NCBI GenBank assembly: GCA_041875495.1
Contig: CP112982.1
Location: 3,038,001-3,102,000, forward strand
Reading direction: 5' to 3'
DNA: 64,000 nt
Source: Halomonas sp. CH40
GTDB taxonomy: Bacteria > Pseudomonadota > Gammaproteobacteria > Pseudomonadales > Halomonadaceae
Positions 1 through 9,071 of the stretch are shown here, piece by piece. Made by a program: the position numbers and the translations under genes. Each line of letters opens with the position of its first letter. Position 1 is the first letter of the stretch. The notes under the pieces were generated by a model. The model searched no databases. It had not been told where the DNA came from and saw only the letters and a list, made by a program, of their open reading frames with translations.

Positions 1-873
1 GGTGTTATCTGCAGTGATGTACGGCAGATTGACATCGGTCTGCTGAGCGCTTGAAAGCTCGATCTTGGCTTTCTCGGCGGCTTCTTTCAGGCGCTGCATG
101 GCCAGGTTGTCGCCGGAAAGGTCCATACCGCTGTCAGCTTTGAACTGGTCAACCAGATAGTTGATCAGCGCCAGATCGAAATCTTCACCGCCCAGGAAGG
201 TGTCACCGTTGGTCGCCAACACTTCAAACTGGGTTTCGCCGTCAACGTCAGCGACTTCGATAATTGAGATATCGAAGGTACCGCCACCCAGGTCATAGAC
301 CGCGATGGTCTTGTCACCGCGTGACTTGTCCATGCCATAGGCCAGAGCAGCAGCCGTCGGCTCGTTGATGATGCGCTTGACTTCAAGACCGGCAATGCGT
401 CCGGCGTCCTTGGTGGCCTGACGCTGGCTGTCATTGAAGTAGGCCGGTACGGTAATGACCGCTTCGGTCACTGTTTCACCGAGATAATCTTCGGCGGTTT
501 TCTTCATTTTCTTGAGCACTTCCGCGCTGACCTGCGGGGGTGCCATCTTTTTGCCTTTTACGTCAACCCAGGCATCGCCGTTATCGGCTTCTGTAATCTT
601 GTAAGGCACCATCTTGATGTCTTTCTGAACGACATCGTCCTTGAAACGACGGCCGATCAGACGCTTGATGGCGTACAGGGTGTTTTCCGGGTTGGTCACC
701 GCCTGGCGCTTGGCGGCCTGACCGACCAGCGTTTCGCCGTCGTCAGTGTAGGCGATGATGGACGGCGTAGTGCGGCCGCCTTCTGCGTTTTCGATGACCT
801 TGGCGCTATCGCCGTCGAGCACTGCCACACAAGAGTTGGTGGTGCCCAGGTCAATACCAATAATGCGTCCCAT
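1..873 (-). CDS. dnaK: Chaperone DnaK (Hsp70), N-terminal 291 residues; gene runs off the left edge
   Basis: The frame is open from an ATG at 873 to base 1, giving the first 291 of about 640 residues usual for DnaK, so most of the ATPase domain is present and the substrate domain lies outside the window. The start reads [15 protein letters not shown], the phosphate-1 loop of Hsp70. A DLGGGTFD phosphate-2 motif follows near residue 193, and the [11 protein letters not shown] motif is also seen. A GAGG ribosome site lies 8 bases before the ATG. DnaK is the ATP-driven cytoplasmic chaperone that works with DnaJ and the nucleotide-exchange factor GrpE, encoded just upstream on the same strand. A sigma32-type promoter sits in the 142-bp gap between grpE and dnaK, so dnaK can be heat-induced on its own as well as by read-through. 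Confidence 0.97.
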   Translation of the reverse strand, partial: MGRIIGIDLGTTNSCVAVLDGDSAKVIENAEGGRTTPSIIAYTDDGETLVGQAAKRQAVTNPENTLYAIKRLIGRRFKDDVVQKDIKMVPYKITEADNGDAWVDVKGKKMAPPQVSAEVLKKMKKTAEDYLGETVTEAVITVPAYFNDSQRQATKDAGRIAGLEVKRIINEPTAAALAYGMDKSRGDKTIAVYDLGGGTFDISIIEVADVDGETQFEVLATNGDTFLGGEDFDLALINYLVDQFKADSGMDLSGDNLAMQRLKEAAEKAKIELSSAQQTDVNLPYITADNT

Positions 874-971
874 AGTAGAAACCTCGAATTCGTATTTGGA
901 AACGGATGACAAAAATGTCGTCTGAGTAATAGCGGCTGCTAAATATTAGCCATACCGCGTGGTTGCTCTTC

Positions 972-1000
972 TATTTGGGGGCCACTGACAGCATTTCAAG
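972..1000 (-). promoter_or_regulatory. Heat-shock (sigma32-type) promoter of dnaK
   Basis: On the minus strand the sequence shows CCCTTGAAA (the -35 hexamer CTTGAA is at 995-1000), a 14-base spacer, then CCCCAAAT within 972-981. The sigma32 consensus is CTTGAA, 13-15 bases, CCCCATNT, so only one -10 base deviates. It lies about 100 bases before the dnaK ATG, inside the grpE-dnaK gap. Assignment is by motif only. Confidence 0.75.
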
Positions 1001-1015
1001 GGCCCTTTCGCTTGG

Positions 1016-1648
1016 TTATCCCGCTTTTTGGCTTACCACCACCATTGCCGGGCGCACCAGACGGCCATTAAGGAGATACCCTTTCTGCATCACGTCCATT
1101 ACGGTATTCGGCTCCAGATCAGGGTTAGGTACCATGGTCATGGCTTCATGCACCTGCGGATCAAAGGGTTCGCCGTGGGGTTCAATCACTTCAACGCCAA
1201 ACTTGTTCAATACATCCAGCTGCATTTTCAGCGTCATGGAAACACCTTCACGGTGTACCTCTGAGGCTTCTTCCTGCATGTTTTCAAGCGCTTTCTCAAG
1301 GCTATCCACCACGGGCAGCAGTTCCTTGATAAATTTTTCCAGCGCAAACTTGCGTGCTTTCTCGGCTTCCTGCTCGGCACGCCGACGTACGTTCTGTGCT
1401 TCCGCAGCCGCGCGCAGGGCTTGATCCTTGGCCTCGGCCAGGCTCTGCTCAAGTTCTTCCACCTGAGCGGCCAGCACCTGGGCTTCCGGGTTATCGTCGG
1501 CTGTATCGATGGTGTCACCTTCATCGTCAATCAGGCTTTCAAGCTCACCCTCGGCCAGGCGCTCTTCGGCTTCCTGCTCCGGGGTTTCGGACTCTTGCTC
1601 GTGGCGAGCCAGTTCATCATCGAGTGGGGTTTGTGGTTCTTTGGCCAT
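1016..1648 (-). CDS. grpE: Nucleotide exchange factor GrpE
   Basis: The product of 210 residues is the exchange factor that releases ADP from DnaK. The first ~50 residues are very acidic and probably disordered. A long heptad-like helix follows (about 60-130, rich in E, A, Q, L), then the compact C-terminal beta domain ending in [13 protein letters not shown], which is diagnostic of GrpE. I chose the ATG at 1648 because AGGAG lies 6 bases upstream. The frame extends five codons further to a TTG, but that start would place the ribosome site inside the gene. The gene precedes dnaK on the same strand and has its own heat-shock promoter. It is divergent from recN, an arrangement common in gammaproteobacteria. 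Confidence 0.97.
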   Translation of the reverse strand: MAKEPQTPLDDELARHEQESETPEQEAEERLAEGELESLIDDEGDTIDTADDNPEAQVLAAQVEELEQSLAEAKDQALRAAAEAQNVRRRAEQEAEKARKFALEKFIKELLPVVDSLEKALENMQEEASEVHREGVSMTLKMQLDVLNKFGVEVIEPHGEPFDPQVHEAMTMVPNPDLEPNTVMDVMQKGYLLNGRLVRPAMVVVSQKAG

Positions 1649-1723
1649 GGGATACTCCTGCAAAGCTTGTTCTTGAAACGAAACTGGGTCTTAAAATATG
1701 AAATGACTAATGGTTTGCAGGGT

Positions 1724-1751
1724 ATATGGGGGCCATAGCGTTCATCTCAAG
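1724..1751 (-). promoter_or_regulatory. Heat-shock (sigma32-type) promoter of grpE
   Basis: Minus strand: CTTGAG (1746-1751), a 14-base spacer, then CCCCATAT (1724-1731). The -10 element fits the sigma32 consensus and the -35 has one mismatch. It lies about 75 bases before the grpE ATG. Confidence 0.75.
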
Positions 1752-1791
1752 AGGAAAATGTGAAGAGATGGCATTGAAGTGCATCATCAGC

Positions 1792-1811
1792 TACTGTATA
1801 TAACAACAATA
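1792..1811 (+). promoter_or_regulatory. LexA (SOS) box in front of recN
   Basis: The 20-base site TACTGTATATAACAACAATA matches the enterobacterial LexA consensus at 16 of 20 positions. It has the CTG half-site exact (1794-1796) and CAA instead of CAG after ten bases. It ends 59 bases before the recN start codon, where an operator would overlap the promoter. RecN is a classic SOS gene, which supports the call. Confidence 0.7.
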
Positions 1812-1870
1812 ATTGGATGCCTATCCAGTCATTCGTCATCGTTGATCTGCCCAAGCGCCGGGAGGAAAGC

Positions 1871-3544
1871 ATGCTGACCCAGCTAGCGATACAGGACTTC
1901 GCCATCGTCGACCACCTTGAACTGGAACTTTGCGGTGGAATGACTGCCATTACCGGGGAAACCGGTGCGGGCAAATCGATTCTGCTCGGTGCCCTGGGGC
2001 TGTGCCTTGGTGAACGGGCAGACGCGGGCAGTGTTCGCCATGGCCGCGAACGCGCTGATCTTTCCGCGCGCTTTGATATCCATCATCTGCCTGCCGCCCA
2101 GGCTTGGCTTGCCGAGCGCGAGCTGAACGTCGATGAATGCTTGCTGCGCCGTGTGATTACCGCCAACGGTCGCTCCAAGGCATGGATTAACGGCCAACCG
2201 GCCACCATTGCCGATCTTAAATCGCTGGGTGAGCATCTGATCCAGATTCACGGCCAACATGCCCATCAGGCGCTATTGCGGGAAGAAACCCATTTGGCAC
2301 TGCTGGATGATTACGCAGGCCTCAACGCTGATGTCAGCGCCTTGACCGAGACTTTCCGTGCCTGGCAGCGCACTCGGCGGCGGCTGAAGGAGTTGAGTGA
2401 AGCGGGCAGTGAGATTGAGGCCAAGCGCCAGCTGCTGCGCTATCAGGTGGAAGAACTCGACCAGCTAGGCCTGGAAGAAGACGAACTTCCCGAGCTGGAG
2501 GAAGAACAGCTACAGCTGGCCAATGCCGATGAGATCCTGCGCGAGACCGAATTTGCCACCGAGTGCTGCGCCAGTGACGAAGGTGGTGCTCTTAACCTGT
2601 TACATCAGGCTCACCAGCGTTTAAGTGCACTGCCGGGTAGCGATAAGGGCGCGCTGGCCAATACACTCAACCTGCTTGGCGAAGCACAGATCCAGATCGA
2701 AGAGGCCACCAGCGAGCTTTCACGCCTGGCCGGCCACACCGAGCTTGACCCTGCTCGGCTTTCTTATGTGGAGGATCGCCTGGGTGATATTCACCGCCTG
2801 GCGCGCAAGCACCACATCACCCCGGAAGAGCTGTATGCGTTTCACCAGCAGCTGGTAGCGTCCCTCAACCAGCTGGATACCAGTGACAATGACCTGGATG
2901 CCCTGAGTGAAAAAGCCAATGAGCTGCGCGAGCGCTATCGCCAGCAGGCCAGAGCGCTTAGCGAGGCGCGCCAGAAAGCCGCACTGAAGCTGGGCAAGGA
3001 AGTTCAACAGCAGCTCGCTTTTCTGGCCATGGGCAAGGCCCACTTTGAAGTGGCACTGCAGGCGCGGGAAACGCCCGCACCTGAAGGGCTGGATCGGGTG
3101 CAGTTTCTGATCAGCGCCAACCCTGGTCAACCGGCGCGCCCCTTGGCCAAGGTGGCCTCAGGAGGTGAGCTTTCTCGGGTCAGCCTGGCGATTCAGGTGG
3201 TGGCGGCCAGCCATTCGACTATTCCCAGCCTGATATTTGATGAGGTGGATGTGGGCGTTTCCGGCGCTACCGCAGAAATTGTCGGCCAGCTATTGCGCAA
3301 ACTGGGTAAGAACGGCCAGGTGATGACCGTGACCCACTTGCCTCAAGTAGCGGCCCAGGCACACCAGCATCTGCATATTGAAAAGCGCGCCAAACGCAAT
3401 ACTACCCTGACCAATATGGCCCTGCTGGACGAAAGCGGCCGCGTCAGCGAGCTGGCGCGCATGCTGGGGGGCGTTAACCTGTCTGAGCAAACCCTGGCTC
3501 ATGCACGGGAAATGCTCAACGCCAGCCAGAATCCGCCCCACTGA
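1871..3544 (+). CDS. recN: DNA repair protein RecN
   Basis: The product of 557 residues (E. coli RecN has 553) is an SMC-like ATPase that acts at double-strand breaks and promotes cohesion of sister chromosomes during recombination. The P-loop GETGAGKS is near residue 30, followed by a head region and a coiled-coil arm of about 170-370 with many E, Q, L and R residues. The C-terminal half of the head has the signature ASGGELSRVSLA (~427) and Walker B LIFDEVDVG (~455). The start at 1871 has GGAGG five bases upstream. The frame is open to 1817, but that extension lacks a ribosome site and lies next to the LexA box. It is transcribed alone and ends at a strong bidirectional terminator. Confidence 0.97.
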   Translation: MLTQLAIQDFAIVDHLELELCGGMTAITGETGAGKSILLGALGLCLGERADAGSVRHGRERADLSARFDIHHLPAAQAWLAERELNVDECLLRRVITANGRSKAWINGQPATIADLKSLGEHLIQIHGQHAHQALLREETHLALLDDYAGLNADVSALTETFRAWQRTRRRLKELSEAGSEIEAKRQLLRYQVEELDQLGLEEDELPELEEEQLQLANADEILRETEFATECCASDEGGALNLLHQAHQRLSALPGSDKGALANTLNLLGEAQIQIEEATSELSRLAGHTELDPARLSYVEDRLGDIHRLARKHHITPEELYAFHQQLVASLNQLDTSDNDLDALSEKANELRERYRQQARALSEARQKAALKLGKEVQQQLAFLAMGKAHFEVALQARETPAPEGLDRVQFLISANPGQPARPLAKVASGGELSRVSLAIQVVAASHSTIPSLIFDEVDVGVSGATAEIVGQLLRKLGKNGQVMTVTHLPQVAAQAHQHLHIEKRAKRNTTLTNMALLDESGRVSELARMLGGVNLSEQTLAHAREMLNASQNPPH

Positions 3545-3574
3545 AGCGTTTTCCCCTATCGACACTCAAGCGAT

Positions 3575-3613
3575 AAAAAACGCCCGCACCGTTCAAAACG
3601 GGCGGGCGTTTTT
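3575..3613. terminator. Bidirectional rho-independent terminator between recN and ilvH
   Basis: The stem CGCCCGC (3581-3587) pairs with GCGGGCG (3602-3608) and continues inward as CCGTT/AACGG around a CAA loop. It is preceded by a run of six A and followed by five T, so it can stop recN transcripts from the left and ilvIH transcripts from the right. Confidence 0.92.
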
Positions 3614-3661
3614 AGTACTTGGGGCTTGGCTTAGCCAGCCTCACCTATCCATAACGAGTGC

Positions 3662-4153
3662 CTAGAGCGACAGCACCTTGTCACCACGGGCAATCCCGGA
3701 AACCCCGGTACGCGCCACTTCCAGAATACCGATCGGCGCCATAGCCTGCAGAAAGGCATCCAGCTTGACGGCATCACCGGTAATCTGAACGGTGTAGAGG
3801 TTAGGGGTGACATCCACCACCTGGGCGCGGAAGATATCTGCCGTGCGCTTGACCTCATCGCGAGCGGCACCGATGGCCTTGACCTTGACCAGCATCAGCT
3901 CGCGCTCGATGTGGTTCCCTTCCGTCAGGTCAACCAGCTTCACCACATCAATCAGCTTGTTAAGGTGCTTGGTGATCTGCTCAATCACCCTGTCATCACC
4001 AATTGTGGTTACCGTCAGGCGCGATAGCGAGGGATCTTCCGTCGGGGCAACGTTAAGCGTTTCAATGTTGAAGTTACGCTGAGAAAACAGACCGACCACA
4101 CGCGATAGAGCACCCGGTTCGTTCTCCATCAGAATCGAGATGATATGACGCAT
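3662..4153 (-). CDS. ilvH: Acetolactate synthase small (regulatory) subunit
   Basis: The product of 163 residues is the regulatory subunit of acetohydroxyacid synthase III, which confers valine feedback inhibition and raises activity of the large subunit. An N-terminal ACT domain begins at residue 2 (RHIISILMENEPGALSRVVG, the typical ACT opening), and a second ACT-like C-terminal domain follows from about residue 85. Its ATG overlaps the ilvI stop codon by one base (TAATG), so the two subunits are translationally coupled. The gene ends at the shared terminator with recN. Confidence 0.97.
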   Translation of the reverse strand: MRHIISILMENEPGALSRVVGLFSQRNFNIETLNVAPTEDPSLSRLTVTTIGDDRVIEQITKHLNKLIDVVKLVDLTEGNHIERELMLVKVKAIGAARDEVKRTADIFRAQVVDVTPNLYTVQITGDAVKLDAFLQAMAPIGILEVARTGVSGIARGDKVLSL

Positions 4154-5877
4154 TAGGTACGCTCCGTTTTAGACAGCAACATGTCACGCATGGAACCCAG
4201 CGGAACCTGCATCGGATAGACGTGCTCATGGGGGTCGACCTTGACATCCAGGAACACCAGTTCGTGCTTGTCGGCAAAGGTACGTTCCAGTGCCGCATCC
4301 AGCTCATCAAGGGTGTTGACGGTTATGGCAGTAAAGCCATAGGCCTCAATCAGCAGGTGGAAGTCAGGCAGCGATTCCATGTAGGAATTGGCGTGACGGG
4401 ACTTGTAGTTCAGATCCTGCCACTGGCGCACCATGCCCAGAGATGCGTTGTTGAGGTTAACAATTTTCACCCCGATGCCGTACTGCTTACAGGTCGACAG
4501 TTCCTGCATCATCATCTGGAAACTGCCTTCCCCGGTCACACATACCACGTCATCGTCCGGATAGTTCTGCTTGATGCCCATGGCCGCTGGAAAACCGAAG
4601 CCCATGGTACCCAGGCCACCTGAGGTAATCAGACGGTTAGGCTTCTCGAACTTGTAATACTGGGCAGCAAACATCTGGTGCTGGCCGACGTCCGTGGTCA
4701 CAAAGGCTTCACCGCGGGTCACCCGGCACAGCGCTTCAACCACTTCCTGCGGTTTGAGCACTTCGCCCGATTTGGAGGGCTCATAAAGCTTGCCTTCACG
4801 CTCGGCGCGCCAGCCGTTGATCTGCTGCCACCAGGCACTGACCGCTTCCGGATTAGTAATTTCCTTACCCTGCACCAGGCTGATCATCTCATTGATCACG
4901 CTTGATGCCGGGCCAACGATAGGCACATCAGCGCGAATGGTCTTGGACACCGAACTGGGGTCCACATCCACATGAATGATCTTGGCCGTTGGGCAGAACT
5001 TGGACGTATTATTAGTCACACGGTCATCAAAGCGTGCGCCGATGGCAATGATCAGGTCAGCGTGGTGCATGGCCATGTTGGATTCATAGGAACCATGCAT
5101 TCCCAGCCAGCCCAGGCACTGATCGTCACCCTGTGGATAGGCACCAATCCCCATCAGCGTAGTGGTAATCGGGTAGCCCAACTGCTTGACCAGATTGGTC
5201 AAACCTTCGCTGGCCTTGCCCGTGACCACGCCGCCGCCCGTGTAGAATACCGGGCGCTTGGCCTTGAGTATCATGTCGACGGCTTTCTTGATCTGGCCGG
5301 TATGGCCACGAGTCACCGGGTTATAAGAGCGCATCTTGACCTTTTTCGGGTAGACGTACTCATAGCGCTCGGTGGGAGCGGTCATATCCTTGGGGATATC
5401 GACAACAACCGGCCCTGGACGGCCCGTGGCGGCCAGATGGAAGGCCTTTTTCAGTACTTCGGGAATTTCCGAAGGGTGCCGGATCGAGAAGCTATGCTTC
5501 ACGATCGGGCGCGTAACGCCGATGATATCGGTTTCCTGGAAAGCGTCATCACCTATCAGGTGGCTCATGACCTGGCCACACAGCACTACCATAGGAATCG
5601 AATCCATGTAGGCGGTGGCAATACCGGTCACGGCATTGGTGGCACCAGGGCCTGAGGTCACCAGCACTACGCCGGGTTTTCCTGCCGCACGCGCATAGCC
5701 ATCAGCGGCATGGGTTGCCGCCTGCTCATGACGTACCAGAATGTGTTTGACTTTATCCTGACGGAACAGCGCATCATAGATATGCAGCGCTGCCCCTCCG
5801 GGATACCCATAGATATATTCAACGCCCTCATCCTGCAAGAAGCGGGCGATCATGTCTGCGCCGGAAAGCAATTCCAC
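4153..5877 (-). CDS. ilvI: Acetolactate synthase large (catalytic) subunit
   Basis: The 574-residue thiamine-diphosphate enzyme makes acetolactate or acetohydroxybutyrate, the first common step of valine, leucine and isoleucine synthesis. The N-terminal TPP domain has the catalytic glutamate in RHEQAATHAADGYARA (Glu51), the middle domain is FAD-like, and the C-terminal TPP domain carries a GEGS...NLNN binding motif, with Glu at the second position of the usual GDG. The start codon is GTG, with GGGGAG seven bases upstream; no better upstream start exists. It is coupled to ilvH. The 5' untranslated region is unusually long and folded (see separate entry), which suggests regulation beyond the promoter. 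Confidence 0.97.
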   Translation of the reverse strand: MELLSGADMIARFLQDEGVEYIYGYPGGAALHIYDALFRQDKVKHILVRHEQAATHAADGYARAAGKPGVVLVTSGPGATNAVTGIATAYMDSIPMVVLCGQVMSHLIGDDAFQETDIIGVTRPIVKHSFSIRHPSEIPEVLKKAFHLAATGRPGPVVVDIPKDMTAPTERYEYVYPKKVKMRSYNPVTRGHTGQIKKAVDMILKAKRPVFYTGGGVVTGKASEGLTNLVKQLGYPITTTLMGIGAYPQGDDQCLGWLGMHGSYESNMAMHHADLIIAIGARFDDRVTNNTSKFCPTAKIIHVDVDPSSVSKTIRADVPIVGPASSVINEMISLVQGKEITNPEAVSAWWQQINGWRAEREGKLYEPSKSGEVLKPQEVVEALCRVTRGEAFVTTDVGQHQMFAAQYYKFEKPNRLITSGGLGTMGFGFPAAMGIKQNYPDDDVVCVTGEGSFQMMMQELSTCKQYGIGVKIVNLNNASLGMVRQWQDLNYKSRHANSYMESLPDFHLLIEAYGFTAITVNTLDELDAALERTFADKHELVFLDVKVDPHEHVYPMQVPLGSMRDMLLSKTERT

Positions 5878-6164
5878 TGTGTATCTCCCCTGGAGGTCTC
5901 GAGTGCCATCAACAGGCCCATGCCTGCCGTGTCGAGTGCGGCGGTATGCCGCTGCCGGTTACGCCGGCACCTGATGCCAAACCCTGGCAATAAGACCCGG
6001 TTAGGGTCTGCACTCTCATCGCAGCAGGTCGCTGCGTCGGGGCATTGGCCAGGTTGAGCGGTTAGCTCAAACCCGGAAGTCCTTCGGCGGGTAAAGGCTA
6101 AAGCCTACCCTTCACGCGGGGATTGGGGGTTACCCGTTGATTCCGCGTCCGCAAATCAGGAACC
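5878..6164 (-). promoter_or_regulatory. Long structured 5' leader of ilvIH
   Basis: About 285 bases separate the predicted transcription start from the ilvI GTG. On the transcribed strand I see a hairpin with GGGTA/TACCC and AGGCT/AGCCT arms (6089-6110), an adjoining CCG-AAG/CTT-CGG hairpin (6072-6090), a perfect TGCCGG/CCGGCA hairpin (5953-5969) and a small GCGG/CCGC hairpin (5941-5952). No leader peptide rich in branched-chain residues is present, and no U-run follows any hairpin, so classical attenuation is not supported. Function is unknown. Confidence 0.5.
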
Positions 6165-6170
6165 CACAAG

Positions 6171-6197
6171 ATTCTATCAGCGCATCCAAGCTGTCAA
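6171..6197 (-). promoter_or_regulatory. Predicted sigma70-type promoter of ilvIH
   Basis: Minus strand: a perfect -35 TTGACA (6192-6197), a 15-base spacer, and TAGAAT (6171-6176) as -10. The spacer is shorter than the ideal 17 bases. No other good promoter lies between clpB's terminator and ilvI. Confidence 0.55.
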
Positions 6198-6273
6198 CCT
6201 ATTAACCTGACTCTTTGCTGACTCTGCGACAAAAGAACCCCTTTGTTATAACTGTTTCACAATCACGCTCCCA

Positions 6274-6308
6274 ACAAAAACCCCGCTGGGCAATCGCCGG
6301 GCGGGGTT
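6274..6308 (-). terminator. Rho-independent terminator after clpB
   Basis: On the minus strand AACCCCGC (6301-6308) pairs with GCGGGGTT (6279-6286) across a 14-base loop and runs into TTTTTG. It lies about 45 bases after the clpB stop and before the ilvIH promoter. Confidence 0.9.
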
Positions 6309-6351
6309 AGCGTTATTTACGTTCAGGGTAACGCCCTGTGCAAAGCACCGT

Positions 6352-8955
6352 TTACTCGGCGTTAAACACCAGCGCTCCCTCTTCAGCCGTGACGCGAATC
6401 ACACTGCCCGGGGCAAACTTGCCAGCCAGCAATGATTGCGCCAGCGGGTTCTCAATCCGGCTCTGGATCGCCCGTTTGAGCGGCCGCGCCCCAAACACTG
6501 GGTCAAAGCCAACCACGGCAAGCTGTGCCAGCGCTTCATCGCTGAGTTCCAGACGCAAATCGTGCTCGGCCAGACGCGCCTGCAGACGTTCAAGCTGGAT
6601 CCCGGCAATTGCCTGAATCTGCGACTGACCCAAGGCATGGAAGACCACCACTTCGTCAATGCGGTTGATCAACTCCGGGCGGAAATGGTTGCCGACCACT
6701 TCCATCACCGCGTTTTTCATTGCTTCGTAGTCACTGTCCTTGTCAGCCGTCACATCACCACCCATGCGCTGAATGATGTCCGAGCCCATATTGGACGTCA
6801 TGACGATCACGGTATTGCGGAAATCCACTGTCCGCCCCTGGCCATCGGTCAGACGACCATCTTCCAGCACCTGCAACAGGATGTTGAACACATCCGGGTG
6901 GGCTTTCTCGACCTCATCCAGCAGCAATACCGAATAGGGCTTGCGGCGCACGGCTTCCGTCAGGTAACCGCCTTCCTCATAGCCTACATAGCCCGGCGGG
7001 GCACCAATCAGGCGAGCCACGGAGTGCTTTTCCATAAACTCGGACATATCGATACGTACCATGGCCTCTTCGGTGTCAAACAGGAAGTTGGCCAAGGATT
7101 TGCAAAGCTCTGTCTTACCCACACCGGTTGGGCCGAGGAACAGGAAGGAACCGTTGGGCCGGTTCGGGTCAGACAGCCCCGCCCGGGAACGGCGCACCGC
7201 GTTGGCTACGGCCTCTACGGCTTCATCCTGGCCGATGACGCGCTCATGCAATGCTTCTTCCATACGCAGCAGTTTATCGCGTTCGCCTTCCAGCATCTTG
7301 TTGACCGGAATGCCTGTCCAGCGCGAGACCACTTCGGCAATTTCTTCCTCGGTGACGTTGGAACGCAGCAGCTGATGACTGGCGGTATCCGCCGCTTCAC
7401 CTTCATTGCTTTCGGCAATCTTTTTCTCCAGTTCCGGAATCTTGCCGTACTGGATTTCCGACATCCGACCCAGATCGCCCTGACGGCGCGCCTGCTCAAG
7501 GTCAATACGTGCCTGCTCAAGCTCGGCCTTGAATTGGGCAGCGCCCTGAATACTGGCTTTTTCCGCCTTCCAGATTTCATCCAGATCGGCGTATTCACGC
7601 TCCAGCTCGTGGATGTGCTGATCCAGCGCTTCAAGGCGCTTTTTCGAGGCATCGTCGGTTTCTTTCTTGAGCGCCTCACGCTCCATCTTGAGCTGAATCA
7701 GACGACGGTCAAGGCGGTCCATTTCTTCCGGCTTGGAATCCAGCTCCATACGAATCCGCGAAGCCGCTTCATCAATCAGGTCGATGGCCTTATCCGGCAG
7801 TTGGCGGTCGGTGATATAACGCGTCGACAGCTTGGCAGCGGCAATGATCGCCGAATCGGTGATATCGACGCCGTGGTGCACTTCGTAACGTTCTTTCAGG
7901 CCACGCAGAATCGCCACGGTATCTTCTTCGCTGGGCTCGTCAACCATCACCTTCTGGAAGCGGCGTTCCAGGGCAGCGTCTTTTTCAATGTATTTACGAT
8001 ACTCATCCAGCGTCGTTGCACCCACACAGTGCAGCTCGCCCCGCGCAAGAGCTGGTTTGAGCATGTTACCCGCATCCATGGCACCTTCGGCCTTACCGGC
8101 ACCCACCATGGTATGCAGCTCATCAATAAACAGGATGACGCGCCCTTCTTCCTGGGAAAGCTCCTTGAGCACCGCCTTCAGCCGCTCCTCAAATTCCCCG
8201 CGGAACTTGGCACCGGCCAGCAGTGAGCCCATATCCAGCGAGAGCACGCGCTTGTCTTTAAGACCTTCCGGCACCTCGCCGTTAACAATCCGCTGAGCGA
8301 GCCCTTCGACAATCGCCGTCTTGCCCACGCCCGGCTCACCAATCAGCACAGGGTTATTCTTGGTGCGCCGCTGCAACACCTGCACGGTGCGACGAATTTC
8401 ATCATCGCGGCCGATCACAGGGTCGAGCTTGCCGTCCAGCGCATGCTGGGTCAGATCCAGCGTGTACTTGTTCAGGGCTTCGCGCTGGTCTTCAGCGTTA
8501 GGGTCGTCAACCGAATCACCGCCGCGGAGCTGGTCGATGGCGGTAGTCAGGCTTTTACGCGCCAGCCCGGCATCTTTCAGCAGTTTGGTCAGCGCCTGAT
8601 TCATTTCCAGTGCCGCCAGCAGCACCAGTTCAGAGGCAATAAACTGATCGCCCCGCTGCTGGGCTTCACGGTCGGTGAGGTTAAACAGCTTGAGCAGCTC
8701 ACGCGACGGTTGAACCTCGCCATCAAACTGGCTGACCTTGGGCAGATCATCAAGCTGGTGAGTAAGGCCGTCGCGCAGGCGGGCAGCATCGCCACCGGCT
8801 TTCTGTACTAGCGCCTTCAGGCCGGTGTCACGATTGTCCAACATGGTGAACAACAGATGCACAGGCTCCAGCTGATTATGCCCACGCCCTACCGCCAATG
8901 ACTGTGCATCAGCAATGGCATTTTGTAACTTTGCAGTAAATTTATCGAATCGCAT
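6352..8955 (-). CDS. clpB: Disaggregase ClpB (Hsp100)
   Basis: The 867-residue hexameric AAA+ chaperone (E. coli 857) extracts polypeptides from aggregates together with DnaK. Order of domains: double Clp-N repeat (1-145), first AAA+ domain with Walker [10 protein letters not shown] (~206) and Walker B FIDELH, the coiled-coil middle domain (~400-530), second AAA+ domain with GPTGVGKTE (~608) and [10 protein letters not shown], then the small C-terminal domain. The ATG at 8955 has GGAGG six bases upstream. A heat-shock promoter lies in the gap behind pgeF, consistent with co-regulation with grpE and dnaK in this same window. Confidence 0.98.
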   Translation of the reverse strand: MRFDKFTAKLQNAIADAQSLAVGRGHNQLEPVHLLFTMLDNRDTGLKALVQKAGGDAARLRDGLTHQLDDLPKVSQFDGEVQPSRELLKLFNLTDREAQQRGDQFIASELVLLAALEMNQALTKLLKDAGLARKSLTTAIDQLRGGDSVDDPNAEDQREALNKYTLDLTQHALDGKLDPVIGRDDEIRRTVQVLQRRTKNNPVLIGEPGVGKTAIVEGLAQRIVNGEVPEGLKDKRVLSLDMGSLLAGAKFRGEFEERLKAVLKELSQEEGRVILFIDELHTMVGAGKAEGAMDAGNMLKPALARGELHCVGATTLDEYRKYIEKDAALERRFQKVMVDEPSEEDTVAILRGLKERYEVHHGVDITDSAIIAAAKLSTRYITDRQLPDKAIDLIDEAASRIRMELDSKPEEMDRLDRRLIQLKMEREALKKETDDASKKRLEALDQHIHELEREYADLDEIWKAEKASIQGAAQFKAELEQARIDLEQARRQGDLGRMSEIQYGKIPELEKKIAESNEGEAADTASHQLLRSNVTEEEIAEVVSRWTGIPVNKMLEGERDKLLRMEEALHERVIGQDEAVEAVANAVRRSRAGLSDPNRPNGSFLFLGPTGVGKTELCKSLANFLFDTEEAMVRIDMSEFMEKHSVARLIGAPPGYVGYEEGGYLTEAVRRKPYSVLLLDEVEKAHPDVFNILLQVLEDGRLTDGQGRTVDFRNTVIVMTSNMGSDIIQRMGGDVTADKDSDYEAMKNAVMEVVGNHFRPELINRIDEVVVFHALGQSQIQAIAGIQLERLQARLAEHDLRLELSDEALAQLAVVGFDPVFGARPLKRAIQSRIENPLAQSLLAGKFAPGSVIRVTAEEGALVFNAE

Positions 8956-9024
8956 TACATTCCTCCCGGGATGGCGATGCCTTAGGACGCATCGCTTGAC
9001 CCTTTTATCTTGACTTGAGAGAGG

Positions 9025-9053
9025 AAATGGTGCTTGGTAGGGGTGTTTTCAAG
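9025..9053 (-). promoter_or_regulatory. Heat-shock (sigma32-type) promoter of clpB
   Basis: Minus strand: CTTGAA (9048-9053), a 15-base spacer, then CACCATTT (9025-9032), one mismatch to CCCCATNT. It begins about 70 bases before the clpB ATG and follows the pgeF stop codon. Confidence 0.7.
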
Positions 9054-9071
9054 TCGCCATGACAATATTTG

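Noticed and set aside
6016..6045. A nine-codon minus-strand frame in the ilvIH leader as an attenuation peptide
   Set aside because: It has only two Leu codons, no Val or Ile, and no terminator hairpin follows it.
6436..8226. A 596-codon plus-strand open frame inside clpB
   Set aside because: It is antisense to a fully conserved ClpB frame. The His/Gln/Arg-rich translation has no recognisable domain and no ribosome site.
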